The translations under genes and the position numbers were made by a program. A stretch of DNA of 50,328 nt from Epilinea sp044228875 (lineage in GTDB: Bacteria; Chloroflexota; Anaerolineae; Epilineales; Epilineaceae), in the NCBI GenBank assembly GCA_044228875.1, contig JBGAUA010000008.1, forward strand, positions 1-50,328, in the 5' to 3' direction. Of the stretch, positions 26,401-33,725 are shown piece after piece. Positions within the stretch are counted from its first letter, which is position 1. Each line of letters begins with the position of its first letter. The notes under the pieces were generated by a model. It was not told where the DNA came from. It worked only from the letters and a program-made list of their open reading frames with translations, and searched no databases.

Positions 26401-27109
26401 CGGCAACCAGCCCCGTTTCGAGGTGGGCGAGCAGCTCACGGTCACCCTGGGCGCCAGCGGCTACGAGAACCTGACCATCCCCGTCCACGATGCCAGCCCT
26501 GTCGGCCCTGGCCTGACCACCTGGTCCCATGACCGCCTGCAGCTGGGCATCGCCGGCGACAACCGGATCCCCGGCTTCCTGCGCTTCGAATGGCAGGCGG
26601 CGATGCGCCGGGAGGCCGGGTTGACGGTCGACGACCGCTTGCTGGCCGCGTCCTTCAGCGCCACCGGCTGGGCGGGTGACGCCCAGGCCGTTGAGTTGCG
26701 CCGTGTCCTGCAGCCCTGGGCGGACCCGGTCGCCGGCGACGACTGGAACCAGAACCCCGTCGGCGGGCCAACCTGGCGCGACCACAGCCATCCAGACAAG
26801 CCCTGGAACCTGCCCGGTGCGGGCAAGCTGGGCCGTTCGGGCAACCAGGTGGCGGATTATGACGGCGAATGGGATCTTGCCGGCGAGATCGACCTCAGCC
26901 TGAGCGTGCCCGTGGTCAACGCCCCGGTGCGCTTCGCCGGTGAACGCGTGACCCAGGCCTTCCGCTTCTGGCTCGAACATCCGGACAAGGACTATGGCTA
27001 CGCCCTGCGCCTGACGGGCAGCCAGGTCAGCCCCCTCCTGAGCTTCCGCCGCTGGGAGGAGCAGCGTCGCGCCGCCGGGCCGGTGCTGACGCTCACCTAC
27101 CGGCCCTGA
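23408..27109 (+). CDS. Giant exported diheme cytochrome with beta-propeller, Ig-like and DNRLRE-like domains
   Basis: The 1233-residue protein follows an AGGAGG site (23395-23400). After a short hydrophobic start and a Pro/Thr region with 11-residue repeats (about 104-173), a YVTN-type propeller begins around residue 200 (LWVADAHSNSVSRID). Two haem-c sites follow, CASCH (Cys 626) and CALCH (Cys 779), in a layout like the MauG/cytochrome-c-peroxidase group (GTAGQGHGLRNVQTLLG, then LDSLAAYLMNLKSL). Next is a Big_5-like Ig domain starting DTVPPRIARVSVTS. The last ~170 residues (YENLTIP...WNQNPVGGPTWRDHSH...) resemble DNRLRE domains of surface proteins. I infer an outer-face redox enzyme or electron conduit. 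Substrate and haem roles are unknown. Confidence 0.85.
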   Translation: MRPVQRIAAIVAIGLGLASESRPQETLHVLAGADQQPASGEEGIGLPLFLPYGASGHVLVRAGPTAGPTLPPSGPGTPWIITATPGPSQTPWVVTATPAGERTVTPRPTGADVTRTPQPTAVERTVTPRPTGMDVTFTPRPTEADRTATPRPTEVDRTATPQPTGSDRTATPRPRQTEFYPTPTPIFTGPVAPAQGPRLFKSGPLQITADGRWLWVADAHSNSVSRIDTETYDVRTFRTSDAPGGDNLKGLSVMENGSEVWATAHDTDKVFVLDGASGAVKAALQLPWGCGPYGIALSPPVDGRQAWALVSCIRAESLIAINTGSRDQIRLAPVFRSPFGIAWTGNQEAWVTHLYPDDEHPHLTGVSFGEGGPKVSSHLWFFAASPRDPGKLSDAVTERNVAEGGYLNFRGHPARFPGDRNQLWIPSQYHNMHPDRYTPDSTIQASLRRFDLGSHRLSVDDKVVLTAPQVHDPTKGDNNPPWLGYGWNATVSGLVDIGFSRVGDRLYTALLAEQSDELILMPADTAPIKSKTDKNAPGLPEVRVGKRPMGLVAHPTKALAYTYNSYGWDVSEVDLSDPARPRERRRMIVGPPEAWSPIALRTLRTGGTLFYTSADPRISVNEKVSCASCHINAEHDGRSWAFHALPKGTAGQGHGLRNVQTLLGIGDTFNSGQRDSSFGWGQLHHSGDRDEIQDFEHTFTSPLMGATGFLGQAAQPELGPANGGRNTELDSLAAYLMNLKSLQRSPYRQTDGRLSEAAVRGAASFLGADPARKPADANCALCHVPETAFLDHGFHDVGRRRDGNEQELNDSGRRGRCLWCVNTAGLVGVWDTAPYDGVSAWAATLGDVVEDLGAAGRPAPHGAVAQLSGRQRADLEAFLGSIDGSLKAAELRALRDTVPPRIARVSVTSLSRLEVWFSEAVDRAAAADPASWRVVRQRDGQALPVSAVVWDGQNGDRVSLYTQLAVGEAYRLQVTGAIRDLADQASGGVANVLNPAADGNQPRFEVGEQLTVTLGASGYENLTIPVHDASPVGPGLTTWSHDRLQLGIAGDNRIPGFLRFEWQAAMRREAGLTVDDRLLAASFSATGWAGDAQAVELRRVLQPWADPVAGDDWNQNPVGGPTWRDHSHPDKPWNLPGAGKLGRSGNQVADYDGEWDLAGEIDLSLSVPVVNAPVRFAGERVTQAFRFWLEHPDKDYGYALRLTGSQVSPLLSFRRWEEQRRAAGPVLTLTYRP
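23717..23929 (+). repeat. 33-base coding repeats (11-residue Thr-Pro units)
   Basis: Six units of 11 codons and part of a seventh encode variants of VTPRPTGADVT, RTPQPTAVERT, FTPRPTEADRT and ATPQPTGSDRT. They form the extended linker of the diheme protein. Each unit carries a TP-[RQ]-PT core and an acidic-basic pair, unlike plain Pro/Thr linkers elsewhere here. Confidence 0.85.
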
Positions 27110-27119
27110 GGTCGGCGCT

Positions 27120-27158
27120 CCGGCCGCGGCGAGGACAGGACGCTCCCGCCGCGGCCGG
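27120..27158. terminator. Inverted repeat between convergent genes
   Basis: A perfect 12-base arm (CCGGCCGCGGCG at 27120-27131) pairs with 27147-27158 around a 15-base loop, just past the diheme cytochrome stop and before the minus-strand gene ending at 27227. There is no T-tract, so it could be a barrier hairpin rather than a classical intrinsic terminator. Confidence 0.5.
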
Positions 27159-27226
27159 GAGGGACGGGCGCTGCCGCGGTCGGGTTGGTCTCGCGCGGGG
27201 AGCGGGCCCTGGCGGGCCTCCGCGCC

Positions 27227-27673
27227 TCAGCCCTTGACCCGCGCCAGTTCCAGGGCCAGCAGATTGAAGCGCGCGCGGCGAGCGGCCTCGGCCGCCGCTT
27301 CCTGGGGGTCCGGCTCGGCTGCCGCGCGGCGATCCTGACGCGCCCAGCGGCCGCTGTCGTCCAGGCTCTTCATCTCGCGGCGCAGCCGGGCCTCGTAGGC
27401 CTCGCGGCGGAAATCGCGGTGGGCCTCGCGGCGAGCGACGAGGCCCGACAGCGTCCCGCGCTCCGTCGCGGCGAGGCCGCTGTCGGCGGCGGCCAGGGCC
27501 TGCTCCGTCTCCAGCAGCAGCCCGAGGGTCATCGCCGGACGGTAGGTGCGGCCGCCCACCTCGACGACCACGGTGCGGGTGAGATCGCGGCCTTCCAGGA
27601 GGTCGCCCAGGCCGTCGACCATGGCGGTCAGGATGGCCAGGGTGCCGGCCGAGTCGGTGTCGAAGGGCTTCAT
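27227..27673 (-). CDS. Hypothetical helical protein, 148 residues
   Basis: I do not recognise this protein. It begins MKPFDTDSAGTLAILTAMVDGLGDLLEG, has a small beta-like segment (RTVVVEVGGRTYRPAMTLG), then a long charged helical part (FRREAYEARLRREMKSLDD) and an Ala/Arg/Glu-rich end. No signal peptide or membrane segment. The ORF has GC-typical codon use and a natural start, and lies downstream of the histidine kinase in the same direction with a 65-base gap, so it may belong to that transcript. A regulatory or structural partner is possible but unproven. Confidence 0.55.
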   Translation of the reverse strand: MKPFDTDSAGTLAILTAMVDGLGDLLEGRDLTRTVVVEVGGRTYRPAMTLGLLLETEQALAAADSGLAATERGTLSGLVARREAHRDFRREAYEARLRREMKSLDDSGRWARQDRRAAAEPDPQEAAAEAARRARFNLLALELARVKG

Positions 27674-27738
27674 CTGCTGCCTCTCAGGGTGATCGGGCCG
27701 CGGATCCCGTTGCGTCGCCTGCGGGTCTGCCCGGAATC

Positions 27739-29385
27739 CTAGGTCGCTTCGGGCGGCACGCCAAGCGGGCCCGCCTCGCCGCCGGCCGGCAGGCTGATGA
27801 CCACCTTCGTCCCTGCGCCCCGGCGCTTCCCGATGTCGATGCGGCCGCCGTGGGCCTCGACAATCTCCTTGGCGATGGCCAGCCCCAGCCCGCTGCCTCC
27901 CGCCTGTCGCGCCGGGTCGCCGCGGTAGAAGCGTTCGAAGACGCGCGGCAGGTCCGCGGCGGCGATGCCGGGCCCGCGGTCCTCCACGGTGATGTCGATC
28001 AACGCAGGGCCGTCGGCGGCGTCCGGCTGGCGCAGCGCGGCGTGGATCTCGACGGTCTCGCCCCGCGGGCTGAAGCGCAGCGCATTGTCCAGCACGTTGC
28101 CCAGGGCCCGGCCGAGCCAGTCCCGGTCCGCGCGCGCGAACAGCTCCGGCGCGCAGTCGACGTGGACGGCGACGCCCGCCGCCGCGGCGGCGCCCTGCGC
28201 GGCGGCCACGGCTGCCGCCAACAGTGGTGCCAGGGGCTCCAGGACAGGGTTCGGCGCCCCGACGGCGCCGCGCCCTTCCAACCGCGCCAGTTCCAGGAGC
28301 GATTCCACCAGACCGGCCATGCGCTCGCTGGCGGCGTCGATGGCCTCCGCCGCCCGCCGCCGCTGGTCTTCGGTGCGGGCGGTGCCGTCCACCAGCGCGC
28401 GGGAGAAGCCGCGGACGGTGGTCAGGGGGGTGCGCAGGTCATGCGACACGTTGGCCACGAAGTCCCGCTGCCGAGCGTCGGCCTCCTGAACCCGCGCCGC
28501 CATCTGGTTGAAGGCCTCGCCCAGGCGGGCCAGCTCGCCGTCGCGCGCCGGGCGCACCCTCGCGGCGTAGTCGCCGGCGGCCAGGCGGACCGTGGCCGCG
28601 GTCAGCGCGTCGACCGGCCGGGTGATGGACCCGGCCAGCACGAAGGCCAGGAGCGAGGCCAGGAGCAGCGCCGCGGCGCCCACCAGCAGCACCGAGGGCA
28701 GGATGCCGCGCAGCGCCGCGACCAGGTTGAGCCGTGGACGGACGATGGCCAGATGCTTCGACGTCGCGGTGGGCAAGAGGGTGTTGAAGGCGCGCGCCAC
28801 ATCGTCCGGTAGGGCAACCGTGGCGTAGATGAGCCGTCGGCCGGTCGCGGCGATCAGCGCGGCTGTCGCCGGCCTGCCGGTCGTGGTCGGCGCCAGCGGC
28901 GGGTACAGGGCATCCGGCTCCGCGGGGCGGCGAATGCCCCGCCGGAACCCGCCCGGCTGCGGCCGCCGGCCCGCCGCCGGAGGCGGTGGATGCAGGCTGA
29001 GCAGGGGATGCCCCGAGGCGTCGAGCAACAGAAGGGGTTGGCCGGACTCGCGCAGGCGGGCATCGGCGAACAGACCGGCCATGACCACCGGCGGCGTCAG
29101 CGGCGCGGACTGCGCCAGGGTCTCCACCATGTTGGCCAGGGTAGCGGCCTGGTCCGACAGCTCACGGGTCGACTCCTGCCCCGCGCGCCGGGCGAAGAGC
29201 AGGAGCGAGGCCAGCGACGACAGGAACACCGACACGCCGATGAGGACCGCGTAGCTGACCAGGAGCCGCCGTCGCAGGCCGCCGGCGAGGGCGGGCGGGC
29301 GAGGAGACGGGTGGCCGGCCGCGGACGGGGGCGAGCCTTTGGTCGGCGAGGCGATGGCGGGGATGGCGGAAGAAGGGGCGCTCAT
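27739..29385 (-). CDS. Sensor histidine kinase (HAMP, HisKA, HATPase_c)
   Basis: This membrane sensor autophosphorylates on His and passes phosphate to the response regulator encoded just upstream. The 548 residues contain a low-complexity N-terminus, TM1 at about 41-64, an outer sensor region with Pro-rich stretch, TM2 at about 228-252, HAMP to about 303 (AGSITRPVDALTAAT), H-box NVSHDLRTPL (His 315), N-box LGNVLDNALRFSPRG, G1 DRGPGIA and G2 GSGLGLAIAKEI. The layout is that of PhoR/BaeS-type kinases. The signal is unknown. The start ATG 29385 lies 7 bases after a TACACT box that overlaps a 15-base palindrome. Confidence 0.92.
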   Translation of the reverse strand: MSAPSSAIPAIASPTKGSPPSAAGHPSPRPPALAGGLRRRLLVSYAVLIGVSVFLSSLASLLLFARRAGQESTRELSDQAATLANMVETLAQSAPLTPPVVMAGLFADARLRESGQPLLLLDASGHPLLSLHPPPPAAGRRPQPGGFRRGIRRPAEPDALYPPLAPTTTGRPATAALIAATGRRLIYATVALPDDVARAFNTLLPTATSKHLAIVRPRLNLVAALRGILPSVLLVGAAALLLASLLAFVLAGSITRPVDALTAATVRLAAGDYAARVRPARDGELARLGEAFNQMAARVQEADARQRDFVANVSHDLRTPLTTVRGFSRALVDGTARTEDQRRRAAEAIDAASERMAGLVESLLELARLEGRGAVGAPNPVLEPLAPLLAAAVAAAQGAAAAAGVAVHVDCAPELFARADRDWLGRALGNVLDNALRFSPRGETVEIHAALRQPDAADGPALIDITVEDRGPGIAAADLPRVFERFYRGDPARQAGGSGLGLAIAKEIVEAHGGRIDIGKRRGAGTKVVISLPAGGEAGPLGVPPEAT

Positions 29386-29392
29386 GCCCCGC

Positions 29393-29411
29393 AGTGTACA
29401 CCGGCGGTGTA
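29393..29411 (-). promoter_or_regulatory. -10 box TACACT overlapped by a 15-base palindrome (possible operator)
   Basis: The minus-strand -10 candidate TACACT is at 29393-29398, 7 bases from the kinase start. TACACCGGCGGTGTA at 29397-29411 is a perfect palindrome about one centre base, and it overlaps the box. I infer an operator site, perhaps for autoregulation by the cognate regulator. Readthrough from the regulator gene, 51 bases upstream, is also likely. Confidence 0.4.
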
Positions 29412-29436
29412 AGGAGAGTGTCAGCCGGGCGCGTCG

Positions 29437-30186
29437 CTACCCGCGGTGGTCGGTCTCCGACGGCAGTACGCGCTTGGGTTGTGGGAGGGCCGAGTTCACC
29501 ACCAGCTTGTAGCCCACGCTCCAGATGGTCTCGATGCTCACGCTGCGCGAATCGGTGAGGTGCTTGCGCACATGGGCGACATGGACGTCCACGGTGCGGC
29601 TTTCGCCCAGGAAGTCGTAGCCCCACACCTGCTCCAGCAGCTGTTCGCGGCTGAAGGCGATGCCCTGATGGCGTGCCAGATGCCAGAGCAGCTCGAACTC
29701 CCGGGCGCGGAAGGGGATCTCGCGCCCGACGACCCGCACCGTCCGGCCGGCGGGGTCGATGACCACATCGCCCAACACCAGCGGTTGGGGGCCGTGGGCC
29801 CCGTTTCCGGCCGCGTGATCCCAGTCGGCGCGGCGCAGGACGGCGCGTACCCGGGCCACGAGCTCTCGGCCATGGAAGGGCTTGACGACGTAGTCGTCGG
29901 CGCCCAGTTCCAGGCCCACCACGCGATCCACAGCGTCGCCGCGTGCCGTGACCATGATCACGGGCAGCTGCGCGTGTTGGGCTCTCAGGGCCTTGCAGAC
30001 CTCCCAGCCGCTCATCTCCGGCAGCATGATGTCCAGGATGACCAGGTCCGGCGTCGCGGCGGCGACCTGTTCCAGGGCTTCGCGCCCCGTGGCGGCGCGG
30101 CGCACTGAAAAACCCTCGCCTTCAAGGTAGAGGGTCGCAAGGTCGATGATGCTGGGCTCGTCGTCGACGACCAGGATGGTTGGCAT
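29437..30186 (-). CDS. OmpR/PhoB-family response regulator
   Basis: The 249-residue DNA-binding regulator is partner of the kinase that follows. Receiver domain: MPTILVVDDEPSI, phospho-acceptor Asp 52 in VILDIMLPE, conserved VTARG and Lys in DDYVVKPF. A linker and a winged-helix output domain follow (LGDVVIDPAGRTV, REFELLWHLARHQG, VDVHVAHVRKHL, TIWSVGYKL). The chosen ATG 30186 begins exactly at the receiver; the frame is open to 30378, adding 64 residues of no clear family. The order regulator then kinase with a 51-base gap is the usual operon form. Targets unknown. Confidence 0.93.
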   Translation of the reverse strand: MPTILVVDDEPSIIDLATLYLEGEGFSVRRAATGREALEQVAAATPDLVILDIMLPEMSGWEVCKALRAQHAQLPVIMVTARGDAVDRVVGLELGADDYVVKPFHGRELVARVRAVLRRADWDHAAGNGAHGPQPLVLGDVVIDPAGRTVRVVGREIPFRAREFELLWHLARHQGIAFSREQLLEQVWGYDFLGESRTVDVHVAHVRKHLTDSRSVSIETIWSVGYKLVVNSALPQPKRVLPSETDHRG

Positions 30187-30473
30187 ACGCAGATCCGCCT
30201 GCAGACTGCCGAAGGCCCGAATGGCCGCGGTGGCTGTTATGGCGGTCAACGGTGCGCGGCCATGGCGCGATAGATAGGCTGACGGAATGTGATCCAGCCG
30301 TAAGGGAGCCGTCCAACGCTGAAGAAGCTGACCGATGGACAGGCGGCGGCGCCGGGGGTCAGACACGCTACAGGTCACATAACCGCTGCGGGTGCTCCGG
30401 CGTTAGAATCAGGCTTCGGCTCGACACCGGGCGTCCGATCCCGCCCCTCCCGCTTCCTCTCGCAGAGCGTGCC

Positions 30474-31817
30474 ATGACCGCCTTGACCGACGCGCCCCTC
30501 CCCGTGCCCGGCCTGCCCGCCGGCCCGCCGCTGGACGTGCTCCTGCCGACCCTGGGCAGCGCCGGCGACATCTATCCCGTCCTGGCGCTGGGCCGGGCCC
30601 TCGTGGTCCGCGGACACCGGGCCGTGGTGGTGGCCAACGACCATTACCAGGGTCTGGCGGCGGCGATGGGCCTCGACTTCATCGCTCTGGGCACCGAAGG
30701 GGCGTTCCGCCACCTGCTGGACCATCCGGACATGTGGCATCCCCGGCGCAGCTTCCCCCTCCTGGTCCGCGAGGGCATCGCCCCCCTCCTCCGCCCCTTG
30801 GTCGATACCATCGCCGCGGCCGATCCGGCGCGAACGGTGGTGGCCGCCTCCTGCCTGACGGTGGGGGCGCGCGTGGCTCAGGAGGCCTTCGGCGTCCCCA
30901 TGGCCACGCTGCTCCTGCAGCCGAGCATGCTGCGCTCCGCGCACCGGTCCCCGGTGCTGGCCGGAGTCCGCCCGCCGGACTGGATCCCACCCGCGTGGAA
31001 GCGCCGTTACTACAGCCTGATCGACCGGCTCGTCATCGACCCTGTGCTCGTGCCGGCGGTCGAGCCGCTGCGGCGGGAGCTGGGGCTGCCGCCCCAGCGC
31101 CGGCATTTCGACCGCTGGCTCTTCTCCACGACGCGGACCATCGGACTGTTTCCCGACTGGTTCGCCGAGCCGCAGCCCGATTGGCCGCCGCAGGTCCGCC
31201 TGGCCGGATTCATCCGCTTCGACCCGGCCGACGTGGCGCCGACCGCGGCGCAGTCCGCCGACCTGCGGGAGATGGAGGACTTCCTGGCCGCCGGCGAGGC
31301 GCCTCTGGTCTTCACGCCCGGCTCGGCGATGAAGCAGGGCCGGGACTTCTTCGCGGCGGCGGCGGAGGCCGCCGGTCGCCTGGGGCGACGGGCCGTCCTG
31401 CTCACCCGGTTTCCCGAACAGCTGCCCGATCGGCTGCCGCGGGGCGTCCGTCACTTCGGCTACCTGCCGCTGGCGCGGCTCCTGCCGCGGGCCGCGGCTC
31501 TCGTCCACCATGGCGGCATCGGGACCATGGCCCAGGCCCTGGCGGCGGGTATTCCCCAACTGGTCATGCCCCTGGCCTTCGACCAGTTCGACAACGCCTG
31601 GCGACTGGAGCGCCTGGGGGTCGCCGCCAGCCTGTCCGTGTCGCGCTTCCGCGGCCCGACCCTGGCGCGCAAGCTGGCGGTGCTTCTGGACGACGCGGCG
31701 CTGGCCGAGCGCTGCCGGAACCTGGCCGCGCGCATGGACAACGCCGCCAGCATCGAGGCAGCCTGCCGTTGGATCGAGGGACTGGCGGCCGTCGGGATGC
31801 CGGAGCGGCAGGCATAG
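30474..31817 (+). CDS. Glycosyltransferase, GT1/UGT-like (nucleotide-sugar dependent)
   Basis: The 447-residue GT-B fold enzyme adds a sugar to a lipid, natural product or macrolide-type acceptor. The N-terminal domain has LLPTLGSAGDIYPVLALGRA (about 21), typical of MGT/rhamnosyltransferases. The C-terminal donor site reads ALVHHGGIGTMAQALAAGIP (about 341), then QLVMPLAFDQFDNA. A leader to 30180 is open but not family-like; ATG 30474 precedes the first conserved strand. The gene is divergent from the two-component regulator across 287 bases, in which I see only a weak TAGAAT box near 30402. The lipoprotein gene starts 19 bases after its stop. Acceptor unknown; no sugar-biosynthesis genes nearby. 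Confidence 0.85.
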   Translation: MTALTDAPLPVPGLPAGPPLDVLLPTLGSAGDIYPVLALGRALVVRGHRAVVVANDHYQGLAAAMGLDFIALGTEGAFRHLLDHPDMWHPRRSFPLLVREGIAPLLRPLVDTIAAADPARTVVAASCLTVGARVAQEAFGVPMATLLLQPSMLRSAHRSPVLAGVRPPDWIPPAWKRRYYSLIDRLVIDPVLVPAVEPLRRELGLPPQRRHFDRWLFSTTRTIGLFPDWFAEPQPDWPPQVRLAGFIRFDPADVAPTAAQSADLREMEDFLAAGEAPLVFTPGSAMKQGRDFFAAAAEAAGRLGRRAVLLTRFPEQLPDRLPRGVRHFGYLPLARLLPRAAALVHHGGIGTMAQALAAGIPQLVMPLAFDQFDNAWRLERLGVAASLSVSRFRGPTLARKLAVLLDDAALAERCRNLAARMDNAASIEAACRWIEGLAAVGMPERQA

Positions 31818-31824
31818 CCTATGG

Positions 31825-31830
31825 TATGAT
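31825..31830 (+). promoter_or_regulatory. -10 box TATGAT directly before the 31837 lipoprotein gene
   Basis: TATGAT is followed by six bases and then ATGATG, so transcription from it would give a leaderless message. It lies just past the glycosyltransferase stop. No -35 of note. Confidence 0.4.
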
Positions 31831-31836
31831 CAACCA

Positions 31837-33594
31837 ATGATGTTGATCCGGCGTTTGTTTGTTCTCTCCTGCGTCGTCGCGCTGGTGGCTTGCCGCCCGG
31901 CGACGCCCACCCCCGACCCCCTGGCGGACGCCGCCTTCGGGCGCGCGCGGCTGGCCCTGGGCGATGCCGACGCTGCTGCGGATCTGCCGGAGCTGCAGGC
32001 CTACCGGCGGCGGACCGCGGCGGCGCTGGCCGCGGATCCGCCCGTGTTGCGCCTGGAGGCCCATCTCGACGAGGACCAGCGCCTGGCACAGGACCTGGCC
32101 CTGGACGAGCCGCGTGTGCGGGAGGCTTTTCGGGACGGCCGCGACGGGCAGCCGCTGCGCGGCGAGGTGTTCGGCGTCTATGCGCTGCGCGAAGGCGATA
32201 TCCTGCCGGCCATCGCGGTCTGCCGGCAAGCGGCCTGCTACCGCGTCGAGATCTACAACTTCGCCCTGAACCTCAGCCTGGCGGTCATCGTGGACACGAG
32301 CGCGCGTCAGGTGCTGCAGGTGAGCCCCGTCGCCGGGGCGGCGCCGGATCTGCCGCCGCAGCTGGTGGACCTGGCCGCCCGGATCGCCGCCGCCAGCCCC
32401 GACGTGGCAGAGGCCCTGGGCCGCCGGCCGGCGCCCGGCGAGGCCCTCATGGCCGGCACCAAGACGGCGCTCAACCAGAGTCGCTGCGAACGGTCCAGGC
32501 ATCTCTGCGTGGCCCCCACCTTCGTCGAGGGTGACGGAGCGCTCTGGGCCGTCGTGGACCTGACGGACGGCCGGCTCGTGGGGCTGCGCTGGACGCGGGT
32601 GGGGGCCACCGAGCCGGTGACCGAGAAGCGCATCCAGAACGAGGTGATGATGCGCGAGGTCTGCGACAAGGCCAAGCGCCTCGAGCGCGACGGTTGGAGC
32701 CTCAGCTACAGCCTCACCCGTTCCGACGGGCTCAAGGTGGCCGACGTGGCCTACCAGGGGCGGCCGGTGATCCGCAGCGCCAAGCTGGTCGACTGGCATG
32801 TCAGCTACTCCAACGAGGAGGGCTTCGGCTACAGCGACGCCGTGGGCTGCCCGGAGTTCAGCCATGCGGCGGTGGTGGCCGTGGTGCCGCCCCGGGTGGC
32901 GGACCTGGTGGAGGAAGGCAGGACGGTGGGCTTCAGCCTGGTCCAGACCTATTGGAACGAGCTCTGGCCGCAGCCCTGCAACTACAGCTACGCGCAGGCC
33001 TATCACTTCTACCGCGACGGCCGCTTCCGGCCGGTGGCCACCAGCGTCGGACGCGGCTGCGGCGACACGGGCACCTACCGGCCGGTGTCCCGGATCGCCT
33101 TCGCCGGCAAGGCCCGATTCAGTGATTGGGACGGCGCCGCTTGGGAACCCTGGGAGCGCGAAGGCTGGCAAGGGCAGGCAGACGGTGCGGTCGACGCGGA
33201 CGGTGCCATGTTCCGGGTTCTGGGCGAGGACGGGCGGGGCTGGCGGATCGCGCCCAACACCGGGGCCTGGAGGGATGGCAGCCGCGGCGACGATGCCTTC
33301 GTCTACATCACCCGGCAGCACGAAGCCCCCGATGAAGGCGAGTCCGACCTCGTGACCTTGGGGCCCTGCTGCAACACGGACCACCGTCAGGGCCCCGAGG
33401 CCTTCATCGAGCCGGTGGGCGAATCCATCGCCGATGCCGCGCCCTTGGTGCTCTGGTATGTCGCCCAATTGGCCAACGATGACACGCCGGGCGAGGAATA
33501 CTGCTGGGCGGAGTCGCTGGTCGAGGACGGCGCGCTGGTCACGCGCAGCTATCCCTGCCATTCGGGTCCCATGTTCTACCCGATCCGGCCGTGA
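31837..33594 (+). CDS. Lipoprotein with a copper-amine-oxidase-like catalytic domain lacking metal ligands
   Basis: The 585-residue protein starts MMLIRRLFVLSCVVALVAC, with a lipobox (VALVAC), so it should be lipid-anchored outside the membrane. The N-terminal part (about 30-250) resembles the small alpha/beta domains that precede amine oxidase cores. From about residue 286, GWSLSYSLTRSDGLKVADV, then VIRSAKLVDWHVSYSN, GFGYSDAVGCPEFS and CNYSYAQAYHFYRDGRF follow the order of the copper amine oxidase core, with N-Y-S-Y at the site of the topaquinone N-Y-[DE]-Y (Tyr about 383). The His-x-His copper pair expected after it is replaced by GTYRPVSRIAF, and the third His near the end is missing. I infer a non-copper relative, perhaps a binding protein. 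Nine or more Cys suggest disulfides. Confidence 0.65.
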   Translation: MMLIRRLFVLSCVVALVACRPATPTPDPLADAAFGRARLALGDADAAADLPELQAYRRRTAAALAADPPVLRLEAHLDEDQRLAQDLALDEPRVREAFRDGRDGQPLRGEVFGVYALREGDILPAIAVCRQAACYRVEIYNFALNLSLAVIVDTSARQVLQVSPVAGAAPDLPPQLVDLAARIAAASPDVAEALGRRPAPGEALMAGTKTALNQSRCERSRHLCVAPTFVEGDGALWAVVDLTDGRLVGLRWTRVGATEPVTEKRIQNEVMMREVCDKAKRLERDGWSLSYSLTRSDGLKVADVAYQGRPVIRSAKLVDWHVSYSNEEGFGYSDAVGCPEFSHAAVVAVVPPRVADLVEEGRTVGFSLVQTYWNELWPQPCNYSYAQAYHFYRDGRFRPVATSVGRGCGDTGTYRPVSRIAFAGKARFSDWDGAAWEPWEREGWQGQADGAVDADGAMFRVLGEDGRGWRIAPNTGAWRDGSRGDDAFVYITRQHEAPDEGESDLVTLGPCCNTDHRQGPEAFIEPVGESIADAAPLVLWYVAQLANDDTPGEEYCWAESLVEDGALVTRSYPCHSGPMFYPIRP

Positions 33595-33622
33595 AGCGCA
33601 GCATCGCCCACCCCGCACCGTC

Positions 33623-33646
33623 GGCGCCCCGCGGCCGCGGGGCGCC
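33623..33646. terminator. 24-base perfect palindrome after the lipoprotein gene
   Basis: GGCGCCCCGCGG and its exact complement abut at 33623-33646, 28 bases past the stop at 33592-33594. It could fold as a very stable GC hairpin. With the G-runs that follow it probably also caused the assembly gap. Confidence 0.5.
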
Positions 33647-33715
33647 CCGGCGCGCCCCCGCCGCGGGGGGGGCCCGAGCGCCCAGGGGGGGCGGGGGGCG
33701 GGGGCGGCGGGCGGG

Positions 33716-33725
33716 NNNNNNNNNN
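33716..33725. other. Assembly gap of ten N
   Basis: Ten N interrupt the sequence directly after a GC hairpin and a G-rich low-complexity tract (33664-33715). The true gap size is unknown, so frame continuity of the next gene cannot be trusted. Confidence 0.99.
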
